Positions 24,560 through 33,269 of a DNA stretch of 64,000 nt are shown in pieces. Source of the DNA: Companilactobacillus zhongbaensis (GTDB taxonomy: Bacteria; Bacillota; Bacilli; Lactobacillales; Lactobacillaceae); NCBI RefSeq assembly GCF_003946515.1, contig NZ_RHOM01000005.1, forward strand, positions 61,343-125,342, read 5' to 3'. Below the pieces are notes generated by a model. The model had not been told where the DNA came from and did not search any database. It saw nothing but the letters and a program-made list of their open reading frames with translations. The first letter of the stretch is position 1. Every line of letters starts with the position of its first letter. The position numbers were made by a program, and so were the translations under genes.

Positions 24560-26758
24560 ATGGTTACAAAAGATGAAAACAGCATGGTTGAATTGGCGGG
24601 TCCGGTTCATCAACAATTAGGTCAGTATCGGGTCAATCAGATCCAAGCGGTGCTTTCGTTATTGGATGAAGGTAATACGGTGCCATTTATTGCTCGTTAT
24701 CGTAAGGAACGGACGGGAACTTTGGATGAAGTGGCCATTCGTGAAATTGAAGATGAAACTAATCGCTTGATGAAACTCAATCAAAGACGTACCGAAGTTT
24801 TGAAGTTGATCGATGAACAAGACAAACTTACTCCTAAGCTAAAAAAGAGTTTGGAAGACGCGACTGTTTTACAACAAGTTGAGGATCTTTATCTGCCATA
24901 TAAACAAAAACGTCGTACTAAAGCTACTATTGCTAAAGAAGCTGGCTTGGAACCGTTGGCAAAATGGTTGATGACTTTTCCAGATACTGGCCTAGATGAA
25001 AAAGCTAAGTCATTTATCGATCCTAAGAAAGATTTACCCGATTTAACTTCAGTTTGGGCCGGGGTTCACGAGATCTTGGCTGAGAATTTTAGTGAGCGTG
25101 CAGACTTTCGTGAATGGATCCGAAAATATACTTGGAACAACGGTGAGTTGACAAGTAAACTTAAGCGTGGTGCTAAGGATGACGATGAGCAACAAGTTTA
25201 TGAGACTTATTATGATTTCCAACAATCCTTGAAGAAAATCCCACCTTATCGTGTTTTGGCCATTAATCGTGGTGAAAAAGAAAAGATTCTGACCGTTAGC
25301 ATCGTCTTAGAAAATACTACTATTTTGAATCACTGCGATTTTCAACTAGTGGGAAAACGTGTTGGAGCAGCAGTCAACAAGATCAAAGAGGCATTTGCGG
25401 ATGCGTACAAGCGTTTCTTAGGACCAGCCATTGAGCGTGAATTGCGTCGACAAATATCTGAACAAGCGGACGATCATGCTATTCAAATTTTTGGAAAAAA
25501 CCTTTATCACTTGTTGATGCAAGCTCCACTAAAGGGCAAAGTAGTCATGGGATTTGATCCTGCCTATCGGACTGGCTGCAAGCTAGCTATCATGGATGAG
25601 AATGGTCGCTTTTTGACGAAACAAGTGATTTATCCTCACAAACCGGCAAGTGAAAAACAGCGTCAGGCAGCTGGACCGGAATTTAAAAAACTATTGGAAG
25701 ACTATCACGTGGAAATGATTGCTATCGGAAACGGTACCGCTAGTCGTGAATCAGAAGAATTCGTCAGTGAGATCTTGAAGACGTTAGATCATCCCGTTTA
25801 TTACGTGATCGTCAACGAAGCAGGAGCTTCAGTTTATTCGGCCAGTGAAAATGCTCGAGCTGAATTTGCTGATCTCCACGTTGAAGAACGTTCAGCCGTT
25901 AGTATCGGTCGTCGTTTACAAGATCCTTTGGCAGAATTGATCAAAGTAGATCCTAAAGCTATTGGAGTTGGACAATATCAACACGATGTCCCTGAAAAAT
26001 CACTCGACGAACAATTGGATCGAGTCGTCGAAACGGCTGTTAACCAAGTGGGAGTCAACTTAAATACTGCTAGTCCTGAGTTGTTGACACATATTTCTGG
26101 TTTGACATCGACGACAGCCAAAAATATCGTCAACTTCCGCAATGATAATGGACAATTCAACAATCGTCAGTCTCTCAAGGATGTTCCTAGACTTGGACCA
26201 AAGGCATATCAACAGTCAGTCGGCTTTTTACGGATCATTGGCGGAAGTGATCCGTTAGATAATACGGATATTCATCCCGAAAGTTACAAGGCTACGCGTA
26301 AGCTGTTAGCTGGTATTAAAGCTGATAATGACGATATTGGAACACCAAAATTGCAACAACAGCTGAGTTTGATCGACCGGAAAAAATGGTCAGAAGAACT
26401 GGATATCGGACAAGAAACTTTGAAGGATATTATCGAAGGTCTCAGTAAACCCGGACGTGACTTGCGTGACAGCATGCCGGCGCCATTATTACGCCAAGAC
26501 GTTTTGACTATGGCAGATTTGCAGCCGGGTATGGAGTTACAAGGAACTGTCCGTAACGTCATCGACTTTGGTGCCTTCGTGGATATTGGCGTTAAACAAG
26601 ATGGTCTCGTTCACATTTCTCAGCTTGCCGATCACTATGTGAGTGATCCAAGTGCTGAGGTTACCATTGGTGACATTGTGACCGTTTGGGTCTTAGACGT
26701 CGATGAAGCTCGCCATCGGATTCAATTGACGATGAGAAAAGATCAAGTAAATTCTTAA
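24560..26758 (+). CDS. tex: Tex family RNA-binding transcriptional accessory protein
   Basis: About 732 residues with the full Tex plan: helical N-terminus (VPFIARYRKERTGTLDE), a YqgF-like RNase H fold in the middle (GFDPAYRTGCKLA, and AIGNGTASRES), helix-hairpin-helix repeats (VGVNLNTASPELL), and a C-terminal S1 domain (GTVRNVIDFGAFVDIGVK). Tex binds nucleic acid and the transcription apparatus; its physiological role in lactobacilli is not settled. ATG at 24560 is preferred over 24548 because GGAGG lies between them. Monocistronic, convergent with a GNAT gene across a bidirectional terminator. Confidence 0.93.
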   Translation: MVTKDENSMVELAGPVHQQLGQYRVNQIQAVLSLLDEGNTVPFIARYRKERTGTLDEVAIREIEDETNRLMKLNQRRTEVLKLIDEQDKLTPKLKKSLEDATVLQQVEDLYLPYKQKRRTKATIAKEAGLEPLAKWLMTFPDTGLDEKAKSFIDPKKDLPDLTSVWAGVHEILAENFSERADFREWIRKYTWNNGELTSKLKRGAKDDDEQQVYETYYDFQQSLKKIPPYRVLAINRGEKEKILTVSIVLENTTILNHCDFQLVGKRVGAAVNKIKEAFADAYKRFLGPAIERELRRQISEQADDHAIQIFGKNLYHLLMQAPLKGKVVMGFDPAYRTGCKLAIMDENGRFLTKQVIYPHKPASEKQRQAAGPEFKKLLEDYHVEMIAIGNGTASRESEEFVSEILKTLDHPVYYVIVNEAGASVYSASENARAEFADLHVEERSAVSIGRRLQDPLAELIKVDPKAIGVGQYQHDVPEKSLDEQLDRVVETAVNQVGVNLNTASPELLTHISGLTSTTAKNIVNFRNDNGQFNNRQSLKDVPRLGPKAYQQSVGFLRIIGGSDPLDNTDIHPESYKATRKLLAGIKADNDDIGTPKLQQQLSLIDRKKWSEELDIGQETLKDIIEGLSKPGRDLRDSMPAPLLRQDVLTMADLQPGMELQGTVRNVIDFGAFVDIGVKQDGLVHISQLADHYVSDPSAEVTIGDIVTVWVLDVDEARHRIQLTMRKDQVNS

Positions 26759-26789
26759 AAAACAAATTTTAATATACCGATTTGATATC

Positions 26790-26834
26790 AAAAAAAGAGC
26801 AATTTAACGACAAACGTTAAGTTGCTCTTTTTTT
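26790..26834. terminator. Bidirectional terminator between tex and the GNAT gene
   Basis: AAAGAGCAATTTAACG pairs with CGTTAAGTTGCTCTTT around ACAAA, with A and T runs on both sides. Confidence 0.9.
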
Positions 26835-27366
26835 ACAAGTTCAATTCATAGGCCAAACGGGCATTATCTTCGTGATTATCAGCAGGTTCACTAACATAGA
26901 TCTTGCCACGGTGGATGTAGCCAGAACTTTCAGCCAAATGTTGCATTCTCTGATTGAGCTGATGAGTGTCGATCCGGAAGTTGTGAACACCGTTTTGATA
27001 TGAATGACTTATCAAATTGGAAACGAAGAGTTTTCCAAGATGTTGACCACCAAAGTCTTTGCTGATAGCGATCCGATGAATCGTAGCATATGGTTGGTCG
27101 TTGACTTTCCATTCGCCATTAAAAATTTCACGGTAATTAGGATCATCGGCCACGATCAAAGTAGCCGTTCCAGCAACTTTTTGACCAACCATCAGTACAA
27201 AACATTGTTGAGCCATGACGTCGTTTTTCAAAGTTTCCTCATCAGGGTAACCGTTTTGCCATTGGGGACTACCGTCTGCTTTTAGCATTGCTTGTGCTTG
27301 GTGGATTATAGTCATTATTTGATCTAAATCGGCGAGTTGTGCGTGTCTAATAAAAGTTGAACTCAT
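26833..27366 (-). CDS. GNAT-family N-acetyltransferase
   Basis: 177 residues of the GNAT fold. The acetyl-CoA-binding core is IHRIAISKDFGGQHLGKLFV (about residues 98-117), holding the Q/GxxGx(G/L) turn; strands before (QCFVLMVGQKVAGTATL) and after (VHNFRIDTHQLN) complete it. Such proteins acetylate small molecules or proteins using acetyl-CoA; the acceptor is unknown. Its stop codon lies at the edge of the terminator shared with tex. ATG start with GGAGG-type site upstream. Confidence 0.85.
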   Translation of the reverse strand: MSSTFIRHAQLADLDQIMTIIHQAQAMLKADGSPQWQNGYPDEETLKNDVMAQQCFVLMVGQKVAGTATLIVADDPNYREIFNGEWKVNDQPYATIHRIAISKDFGGQHLGKLFVSNLISHSYQNGVHNFRIDTHQLNQRMQHLAESSGYIHRGKIYVSEPADNHEDNARLAYELNL

Positions 27367-27451
27367 TTGAATCCTCCGTATAAAAGTAATAATAAAATTT
27401 TATCACTTTTATATATTGAAAGTGCAAATTAAGCGAACAAAATCAAGCATA

Positions 27452-27489
27452 AGAAAAGCCTTAATTGCGGGCTACAATTAGGGCTTTTT
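27452..27489 (-). terminator. Terminator of the M20 peptidase gene
   Basis: On the minus strand AAAAGCCCTAATTGT pairs with GCAATTAAGGCTTTT. It lies just after the stop of the M20 gene. Confidence 0.8.
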
Positions 27490-27503
27490 GGTTTATATCG
27501 TAA

Positions 27504-28733
27504 TTATTCAAAATATTTCTTCGCAATGTTTTCGTAAATAGTAATGTATTGTAAGTAATCATCCTCAAAAACGAATTCGTTGATCTGGTGAGCACTTTCA
27601 TTACCGGGTCCGGCGACGATAACATCGATATCAGAGTTAGCACCAACGAATTGTGAAGCATCAGTACCACCAGGTGCTCCGACAACCACGTTCTTTTGCC
27701 CCCAGACGTCTTCGTAAACGTCGCGGCTAATAGTTACTAACTTGGAGTTCAAATCCGTCTTGACGGGCATATTACTGGAGTCGACAGCTAATTCAAGATT
27801 CATCTTAGGATCATCGCTATTCATTTGTTCGATCAAGGTCTTGATTTGGTCGAGGATCTCGTTGTTGTCGAATTCAGGAATGGTTCTAACTTTGACACCT
27901 AAATAAGCATAGTCGGGGATAGTGTTAGGTTGTTCTCCAGCCTTAAAAATTGTGACAGCAGGTTTAGTGCTTCCTAACGCATCATCTGAATAGTTAGTAA
28001 TTGTCTTGAAGTATTCATTTTGAGCAGTATAAAATTTGATCAAATTGTCGATGGCATTGATCCCTGCTTCTGGCATGGAACTGTGAGCAGCTTTTCCATG
28101 TGAGATTACACGATAGTCGACTGAACCTTTGTGGGCAGAGAAGAATGAGTGACGACCAAATTTATCAGGATTAGGTTGAGGGATGCTCAACATACCACTA
28201 CCGACTAATTTATCGATGGCCATTTGGGAAGAACCATTACTAGGTTCACCAACGATCAAAGCATTCAAGTCATTGGCGTAACCTTGTTCAGATAATTGTT
28301 TAGCACCGATCTCACCAAGCTCCTCACCAACAGTTGCCATAAATTTGATCTTGTTGGTAAAGTCTTTGTCTTCGTTAAGCTCGATCAAGGCGATTGCTAT
28401 AGCAGCCAAACCACTCTTCATATCAGCAGCACCACGACCGATAACCTTACCATCAATGTGTTTAGGATTAAAAGGTCCGTAATTCCACTTGTCCGCTTCA
28501 ACAGGATCAACTACGTCTTCGTGACCTGTAAAACCAAGAACAGGCCCATCACTTTCGGGATTGATCGTAGCAATCAAATTGTATCTGTCGTCATCAACTT
28601 TATTGAGTTCTGATTCAATACCATTCTCATCAAAAAGTTTTTTCAAGTAGTCAGCAACTAATTTTTCCTTACCATTTACAGTCTCAAGTTTAATCAAATC
28701 ATCCAATATTGATAATCTTTGCTCTTTGTCCAT
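27504..28733 (-). CDS. M20-family ArgE/DapE-like deacylase
   Basis: 409 residues of the zinc-dependent M20 peptidase family. The metal-binding residues are in FTGHEDVVDP (His), GRGAADMKSG (bridging Asp), ATVGEELGEIGA (catalytic Glu and ligand) and VVGAPGGTDASQF; a final His is in ESAHQINEFV. The dimerisation domain is in the middle (from about 180 to 295). Lactobacilli often annotate this type as succinyl-diaminopimelate desuccinylase or acetylornithine deacetylase; no lysine or arginine genes lie nearby, so the substrate is open. GGAGG precedes the ATG. Divergent from a small membrane protein gene. Confidence 0.85.
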   Translation of the reverse strand: MDKEQRLSILDDLIKLETVNGKEKLVADYLKKLFDENGIESELNKVDDDRYNLIATINPESDGPVLGFTGHEDVVDPVEADKWNYGPFNPKHIDGKVIGRGAADMKSGLAAIAIALIELNEDKDFTNKIKFMATVGEELGEIGAKQLSEQGYANDLNALIVGEPSNGSSQMAIDKLVGSGMLSIPQPNPDKFGRHSFFSAHKGSVDYRVISHGKAAHSSMPEAGINAIDNLIKFYTAQNEYFKTITNYSDDALGSTKPAVTIFKAGEQPNTIPDYAYLGVKVRTIPEFDNNEILDQIKTLIEQMNSDDPKMNLELAVDSSNMPVKTDLNSKLVTISRDVYEDVWGQKNVVVGAPGGTDASQFVGANSDIDVIVAGPGNESAHQINEFVFEDDYLQYITIYENIAKKYFE

Positions 28734-28852
28734 TTAGGAAACCTCCAATGTTCTGTATAATAAAACTAATTACGTTTAGTATAATATTTTTTAGGACAAA
28801 ATGGGCATATTTAAAGCTTAATCGACAGTATAAAGAATTGTGGTGATATAAA

Positions 28853-29017
28853 ATGAATTTACTAATGAAGATAGACAAATGGATCGGTGTAATCCTATTA
28901 GTAGTTGGAATATTAAGTTTCATATTCAAATGGTTTTCAGATACAAACTCAATCATTTATGGTGGGATTGGATTAATGCTGATTGCCATATCGTTGACCT
29001 CGGATAAAAAGAAGTAG
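28853..29017 (+). CDS. Small membrane protein, 54 residues
   Basis: Reads MNLLMKIDKWIGVILLVVGI and onward, with two hydrophobic helices (about residues 11-27 and 33-49) and a lysine tail DKKK. GGTGAT lies upstream of the ATG, a modest ribosome binding site. No recognised family. It is divergent from the M20 gene and a family 2 element begins directly after its stop codon. The consistent hydrophobic pattern and charge distribution suggest a real two-helix protein. Confidence 0.55.
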   Translation: MNLLMKIDKWIGVILLVVGILSFIFKWFSDTNSIIYGGIGLMLIAISLTSDKKK

Positions 29018-29150
29018 AGGGCGCAGCGAGGTGGTCAGCTGCTGAGGATTAACGCGTGTAGTCGCACAAGGTGCGGCGAAGCCGTGCCGCGACTACATGT
29101 GTTAACCGGAGGCCGCTACCTCGCGGAGCTCGTTTCAGAATCCTTGAGGA
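29018..29150 (-). repeat. Family 2 structured element R2
   Basis: Minus-strand copy. P1 pairs GCGAGGT (29026-29032) with ACCTCGC (29118-29124). P3 pairs TGTAGTCGC (29057-29065) with GCGACTACA (29089-29097) around the invariant cap. P2 has the same TTAAC/GTTAA as R1. P1 and P3 differ from R1 and R3 on both strands of each stem, a clear compensatory pattern. It begins one base after the stop of the small membrane protein gene. Confidence 0.75.
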
Positions 29151-29232
29151 TAAAGCTAAAAAGCACTATCCAAGCTGCTGCAAATTTAGTATGCAATGAG
29201 AGAGAGCACTATTTGCCACAAGTAAAGCAGTA

Positions 29233-29395
29233 CCACGACACATGTGTTAACCGGAGGCCGCTGCGTCTCGGAACTCGTTTCAGCATCCTTGAGTACAAAA
29301 ATAAAAAGCACTATCCAAACCATTGCAATATTAACCAGCAATAATTGGATAGTGCTATTTTAATCCAGCAAGTTTAGCAGACAAAAATGGAAAAT
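29233..29395 (-). repeat. Family 2 partial element R2b with terminator module
   Basis: Minus-strand fragment with only the 5' half of the branched fold (to about 29295) and the terminator module, in which AGCACTATCCA (29307-29317) pairs with TGGATAGTGCT (29346-29356). Between R2 and R2b, at 29165-29200, there is a second unpaired arm AGCACTATCCA, so the locus looks like two overlapping insertions or an unequal exchange. Confidence 0.6.
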
Positions 29396-29399
29396 ACCA

Positions 29400-29569
29400 T
29401 TCGATATCTGCAAAACACCGTCCACCAACAGTTTCTATACAGGAAATCTCTCGTTCGGAACATTCAAAACGAGATTGTGGCATGACCCTGTACCTCGTTC
29501 AACATGAAAGAAAAACGTATTAACAACATTAACTCCGTTTAAAAAACTTCAGAACACAAAAAATTCAAA
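29400..29569. other. Intergenic stretch without a recognised feature
   Basis: AT-rich, no coding region or strong hairpin noticed apart from a loose GAAATCTCTCGTTCGGAACATTC-like palindromic run near 29440-29480. Confidence 0.4.
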
Positions 29570-29606
29570 AAAAAATAGAGCACTCTCAACAGAGAGCACT
29601 CAATAA
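29570..29606 (-). terminator. Terminator-like hairpin after the 44-residue gene
   Basis: On the minus strand a GAGTGCTCTC...GAGAGTGCTC pair forms a stem with a two-base internal mismatch, followed by a long T run. Confidence 0.55.
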
Positions 29607-29741
29607 TTATGCAGCTTGTTTATGTTTTAAGTTAGAGATTGCTTGTTCAATGGTAGTACCGTTACCATAAATATTGGAATCTTTCACATCTACTGCTGTG
29701 AATAGTTGATCTTTCATATCTAAAAGAATTCTGTATTTCAT
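29607..29741 (-). CDS. 44-residue mini-HicB-like protein
   Basis: Reads MKYRILLDMKDQLFTAVDVK and continues to GNGTTIEQAISNLKHKQAA. An AAAGGAGG site lies 11 bases before the ATG; a TTG one codon upstream at 29744 has better spacing and may be the true start. The pattern of two short strands, a G-x-T turn and a helix beginning T-I-E-Q-A-I resembles the N-terminal half of HicB-type antitoxins, so it may be a minimal version of that fold. No toxin gene is adjacent. The strong ribosome binding site and following terminator support a real gene; function unknown. Confidence 0.6.
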   Translation of the reverse strand: MKYRILLDMKDQLFTAVDVKDSNIYGNGTTIEQAISNLKHKQAA

Positions 29742-29896
29742 CAATATTCACACCTCCTTTATGTTCCGTGTTACTAAGAGGTAGCGACTGTTGACTACTA
29801 TACAAGGATATTTATAAAAAAGCAACCTTTTTTACTTGACTTAGATAACTAAATCAATCATGATGTATTCAACCTAAAATAAAAGGAGAATCTTAA

Positions 29897-30100
29897 TTGC
29901 TCGATACATTTTTAAGACTAATTAAATGGGTCTTGATCATAGCAGTTGCTGCAGTATTATTTTTTGTATTCATTCACGTTGTTTTTCCGTTGATTGCCGT
30001 TTTAATCATCGCTGGCGTGATTTACTATCTATATAAGAGGAACCGTCTTGCTCGTCAAAAGGCACGTTACACGCCTGAGGGTCGGAAAAAAGTCAATTAA
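29897..30100 (+). CDS. Small membrane protein, 67 residues
   Basis: Starts at TTG 29897, eight bases after AAGGAG. Residues 10-47 are strongly hydrophobic (two tightly spaced helices, VLIIAVAAVLFFVFI and PLIAVLIIAGVIYYLY), followed by a basic tail KRNRLARQKARYTPEGRKKVN that should face the cytoplasm. No known family recognised; small proteins of this type are common in lactobacilli. Ends at a bidirectional terminator shared with the YbaK-like gene. Confidence 0.65.
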   Translation: MLDTFLRLIKWVLIIAVAAVLFFVFIHVVFPLIAVLIIAGVIYYLYKRNRLARQKARYTPEGRKKVN

Positions 30101-30104
30101 TCAA

Positions 30105-30137
30105 CAAAAGCAATGTTCAGGCGAACATTGCTTTTTT
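30105..30137. terminator. Bidirectional terminator
   Basis: AAAGCAATGTTC pairs with GAACATTGCTTT around AGGC; serves the small membrane protein gene and the convergent YbaK-like gene. Confidence 0.9.
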
Positions 30138-30148
30138 AATCCAGTTTT

Positions 30149-30658
30149 TTACTTTTCAGGTTCAGCAACAGCAAAGTCACCAAATTTGGCATTAACAGCT
30201 TTAGCTAAATCATGTGGCTCAATAATGACAGAGTAACCAATTTTTCCAGCCGAAACGATGATCTTTTCTGATTCGTCGGCTTCATTATCGAAGTAGATTG
30301 GATAATTATGGAGTGAATGGATACCGACTGGACTGTTAGCTCCGTGTTCAAATCCAGAAGTCTTCACTAAGTCCTTCAGTGGTACCATGCCAACTTTTTT
30401 GTTGCCGGATAACTTGGCTAGTTTCTTATAACTGATATGTTTGTCTAGAGGTACCATACCAACGATGGGGCCGGTTTTGTTTCCCGTTAAAACTAGTGTC
30501 TTGTAGATTTTAATACCGTCGCGCATACTCTTGTCGGTGACTAATTCTTGGGTATCGCCATCGGCTTGGGTAGCGAAGGTAATAGGGACGTAGTCAACTT
30601 TTTCCTTGTCGAGGATCTTTTCAACTAACGTCTTTATAACTTTTTTCTTTTTGCTCAT
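30149..30658 (-). CDS. ybaK: YbaK/EbsC-family aminoacyl-tRNA deacylase
   Basis: 169 residues of the YbaK/ProX editing-domain family, which hydrolyses mischarged tRNA (Cys-tRNA(Pro) in YbaK). Characteristic features are the conserved lysine in YKTLVLTG, the VPLDKHISYKKLA segment and the C-terminal GANSPVGIH with a catalytic-type Gly-x-x-Pro. ATG at 30658 is preferred over an in-frame GTG at 30667. It is convergent with the small membrane protein gene and ends at their shared terminator. Exact misacylated substrate is not predictable. Confidence 0.88.
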   Translation of the reverse strand: MSKKKKVIKTLVEKILDKEKVDYVPITFATQADGDTQELVTDKSMRDGIKIYKTLVLTGNKTGPIVGMVPLDKHISYKKLAKLSGNKKVGMVPLKDLVKTSGFEHGANSPVGIHSLHNYPIYFDNEADESEKIIVSAGKIGYSVIIEPHDLAKAVNAKFGDFAVAEPEK

Positions 30659-30839
30659 TTGATTCACCAGGTATTCTCATAAATTAATAATTAAAGCTCA
30701 TTACTAATATCATAACAAATGTTAAAAATTATGTGCGTTGGTAGATTCAAAATTTATGAAAAAATATCAAGGATATTTTCAGCAATTTTGAAAACACTGT
30801 TATATAATAGAAAAACGAAATACGAAAGGACGATATTAA

Positions 30840-31019
30840 ATGGGACTTTTTAGTCGCAAAAAGCAAGAACGTGATCCTGCTGATAATGATTTTAGTAAGA
30901 TCTCACAGGAGATCAAGAAGAGTCCTCAAAAACTCAGTCAGGCTCAACGATTATTCAAAAATGATCTCTCAAGAAGGGTCCAAGCTACTGGTAAAAAAGA
31001 TGATTCAGATAAACAATAA
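30840..31019 (+). CDS. Small hydrophilic protein, 59 residues
   Basis: Reads MGLFSRKKQERDPADNDFSK onward to KKDDSDKQ. GAAAGGA lies ten bases before the ATG. It is highly charged with no membrane segment, and the central ISQEIKKSPQKLSQAQRLFKN should be helical. The MGLFSRKK N-terminus resembles peripheral membrane-binding starts, but no family is recognised. It precedes the 133-residue gene in the same direction without a terminator between them. Confidence 0.55.
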   Translation: MGLFSRKKQERDPADNDFSKISQEIKKSPQKLSQAQRLFKNDLSRRVQATGKKDDSDKQ

Positions 31020-31099
31020 TAATTATTAGATTAAAATAATATTTATTATAAGAGCAGTTCGTGATAAAATATACTAAACGATTTGGAGAGGAGTAATTA

Positions 31100-31501
31100 A
31101 TGACGATTACAACTGGAAGAACCGCTATTATACAACGAAACGCTTTTTTGGAAAGATTTCTGACGTATCAAACAGTATTTCAAGAATACTTCAAGACGAT
31201 GGATCTGATCGACCGTGGGGAAGCTTTGAAATATGAAACTTACGACCGTTTAGTCGGTAATTTTCTGTTGAACTTGAAGATTTATGGGGTTCACTGTGCT
31301 TCATTTCTAGAAAAAGAGCATTTAACTAACACTTTATTCGAAGAGAAGTTAAATTTATATTTTATCGAACTCGTTGAATCTTTGAAGTGTATTGATACCC
31401 GCCATAATCTGCTTGATCGGCGACAAATGCGTGTTGCTCAACAAAGGATCTCTGAGTCGGGACGGGCATTTATTCAAACGATTGATCATAATATTAACTA
31501 A
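31100..31501 (+). CDS. Hypothetical helical protein, 133 residues
   Basis: Not recognised. Soluble and mainly helical by pattern (AFLERFLTYQTVFQEYFKTMD; NTLFEEKLNLYFIELVESLK; RRQMRVAQQRISESGRAF), without signal peptide or membrane segment. GGAGAGGAG precedes the ATG. It lies before prmA with a terminator between, and after the 59-residue gene. The strong ribosome binding site supports expression; no function can be offered. Confidence 0.65.
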   Translation: MTITTGRTAIIQRNAFLERFLTYQTVFQEYFKTMDLIDRGEALKYETYDRLVGNFLLNLKIYGVHCASFLEKEHLTNTLFEEKLNLYFIELVESLKCIDTRHNLLDRRQMRVAQQRISESGRAFIQTIDHNIN

Positions 31502-31526
31502 GACGTTGCTCAACGTCTTTTTTTTA
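31500..31526 (+). terminator. Terminator before prmA
   Basis: AGACGTTG pairs with CAACGTCT around CT, followed by eight T. Confidence 0.88.
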
Positions 31527-31570
31527 TCACGAAAATTTAGTACTCTTAAAGATGATTATGGAGTGATTAG

Positions 31571-32536
31571 ATGAAGTGGATAAAGATTAGTGTAGAGACA
31601 CCGAATGATTTTGATGAAGAAATAATTTCCGATGTTTTAATGAAAGTCGGTGCCTCTGGTACAGAAATTATAGATAATAATACTCCCTCAGACAAAGAGC
31701 CGGGTATGTACGGGGAAATCTACCCCGAACAGAGGAATTTAGCACATTTAACAATCAATGCTTATTTCAGCGAAGACGATTTTTCAGATGAAATCGTTAC
31801 TAATTTAAAAGCCGAGATTGCTAAGCTTAGCAATTTTGGTTTTGATGTGAGTCAAGTTGCCGTCAAAACGACTACTATGGATGATGCTGATTGGGAAAAT
31901 AATTGGAAAGAATATTATCATCCCATTCACATTAGTCGTTATTTAACAGTTGTCCCACAATGGGTCAACTACGAAACGAAGAACAATGAACAGACGATCA
32001 TCATGGATCCTGGTAAGTCATTCGGTACTGGAACACATCCAACTACCTTTACTTGTATGCAAGCTCTCGAGTTGATCCTTGGTGATGCCAATTCATTGTA
32101 CGACGTTGGAACAGGTTCAGGGATCTTATCGATTCAAGCTAGAAAACTAGGTGTAGCTGACATCAAGGCCTTTGATCTCGATCCCGAAGCAGTTGAAGCC
32201 GCTAAGATGAATTTACAATTAAATGATGATTGTAAAGATATTCCTGTTTATGAAAATTCATTACTAGATGGTGTTAACGGAAAAGTCGATGTTATCGTGG
32301 CTAATATTTTGGCCAACATCATTATGGATTTCATCCCTGACATCGAATCACATTTAAACCCTAATGGTTTCGTGATCCTTTCAGGTATCATCAATGAAAA
32401 AGAAGCTCAGATCACTGAGTCAATGCAAGGTCATGGATTTGACGTAATCGAAGCCTTCCACTTAAAAGGATGGTCAACTTTGATCTGCAAACGTAAAAAA
32501 GATATCGAGGAACAAAATGGAGCAATACTTCGTTAA
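31571..32536 (+). CDS. prmA: Ribosomal protein L11 methyltransferase
   Basis: 321 residues, matching PrmA. It trimethylates lysines and the N-terminus of ribosomal protein L11 using S-adenosylmethionine. The N-terminal substrate-recognition domain begins MKWIKISVETPND; the catalytic domain has MDPGKSFGTGTHPTT, the SAM-binding DVGTGSGILS and the VANILANIIMDF motif near the active site. The C-terminus is slightly extended and overlaps rsmE by 20 bases, so the two are translated together. First gene of the prmA-rsmE group, a frequent arrangement in Bacilli. Confidence 0.95.
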   Translation: MKWIKISVETPNDFDEEIISDVLMKVGASGTEIIDNNTPSDKEPGMYGEIYPEQRNLAHLTINAYFSEDDFSDEIVTNLKAEIAKLSNFGFDVSQVAVKTTTMDDADWENNWKEYYHPIHISRYLTVVPQWVNYETKNNEQTIIMDPGKSFGTGTHPTTFTCMQALELILGDANSLYDVGTGSGILSIQARKLGVADIKAFDLDPEAVEAAKMNLQLNDDCKDIPVYENSLLDGVNGKVDVIVANILANIIMDFIPDIESHLNPNGFVILSGIINEKEAQITESMQGHGFDVIEAFHLKGWSTLICKRKKDIEEQNGAILR

Positions 32537-33266
32537 TTCAACTATTTCAAACAATGAGTTTGTTTTAGATGACAAAGAACAATTTCGACATATAATTACA
32601 GTACTGAGACATCAAGTTGGTGACTTGATTTATTTAGTTGACCAAAATAATCAACTTTTTGAAGCAACGCTGACTAGTATCGCTGACAAATCAGCAATTT
32701 TTTCGGTAAAAAAGAGTTTGTTACCATCGACCGAACTGCCAGTTAAGGTCACGATTGCTTGTTCTTTATCAAAAAAAGACAAGATCGAATGGATCACTCA
32801 AAAAGCAACTGAGTTAGGTGCATCTGAGATCATCTTTTTCAATTCGCGTTATTCCATCATGACTTGGAAGGACAATGTTGTGGAAAAGAAATTAACACGA
32901 TTGAATGAGATTGCTAAAAACGCTGCTCAACAATCGAAACGACGCCTGATCCCTGAAGTGAAATACTTCAAGAAATTTTCCGATTTGCTAGCTCGAGACG
33001 ATGACTTGAAATTATTGGCCTATGAAGAGTCAGCTAAGCAAGGGGAAGTCAGCCAGTTGGCACAATCATTGTCAAAGTCGTATGACTCCATTCTGGGTGT
33101 TTTTGGACCGGAAGGCGGTATTGCTGAAGAAGAGGCCGATCAACTAAAAGATGCCGGGTACTTATCTGTAGGATTGGGCCCACGGATCCTTCGTGCCGAA
33201 ACAGCACCTTTGTACTTGTTATCAGTGATATCCTATAATTATGAATTACGAATGAATGAGGAATAA
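32517..33266 (+). CDS. rsmE: 16S rRNA (uracil1498-N3)-methyltransferase
   Basis: 249 residues of the SPOUT-class RsmE family, which methylates U1498 in helix 44 of 16S rRNA. An N-terminal PUA-like domain (FRHIITVLRHQVGDLIYLVD) precedes the knotted SAM-binding domain, with IEWITQKATELGASEI, VFGPEGGIAEEEAD and LGPRILRAETAPLY, the last two forming the deep-trefoil-knot cofactor site. It starts inside the end of prmA. Followed four bases later by a small membrane protein gene. Confidence 0.95.
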   Translation: MEQYFVNSTISNNEFVLDDKEQFRHIITVLRHQVGDLIYLVDQNNQLFEATLTSIADKSAIFSVKKSLLPSTELPVKVTIACSLSKKDKIEWITQKATELGASEIIFFNSRYSIMTWKDNVVEKKLTRLNEIAKNAAQQSKRRLIPEVKYFKKFSDLLARDDDLKLLAYEESAKQGEVSQLAQSLSKSYDSILGVFGPEGGIAEEEADQLKDAGYLSVGLGPRILRAETAPLYLLSVISYNYELRMNEE

Positions 33267-33269
33267 AAT

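Noticed and set aside
29084..29344. Plus-strand frame through R2/R2b
   Set aside because: It translates repeat sequence; no ribosome binding site and no conserved protein pattern.
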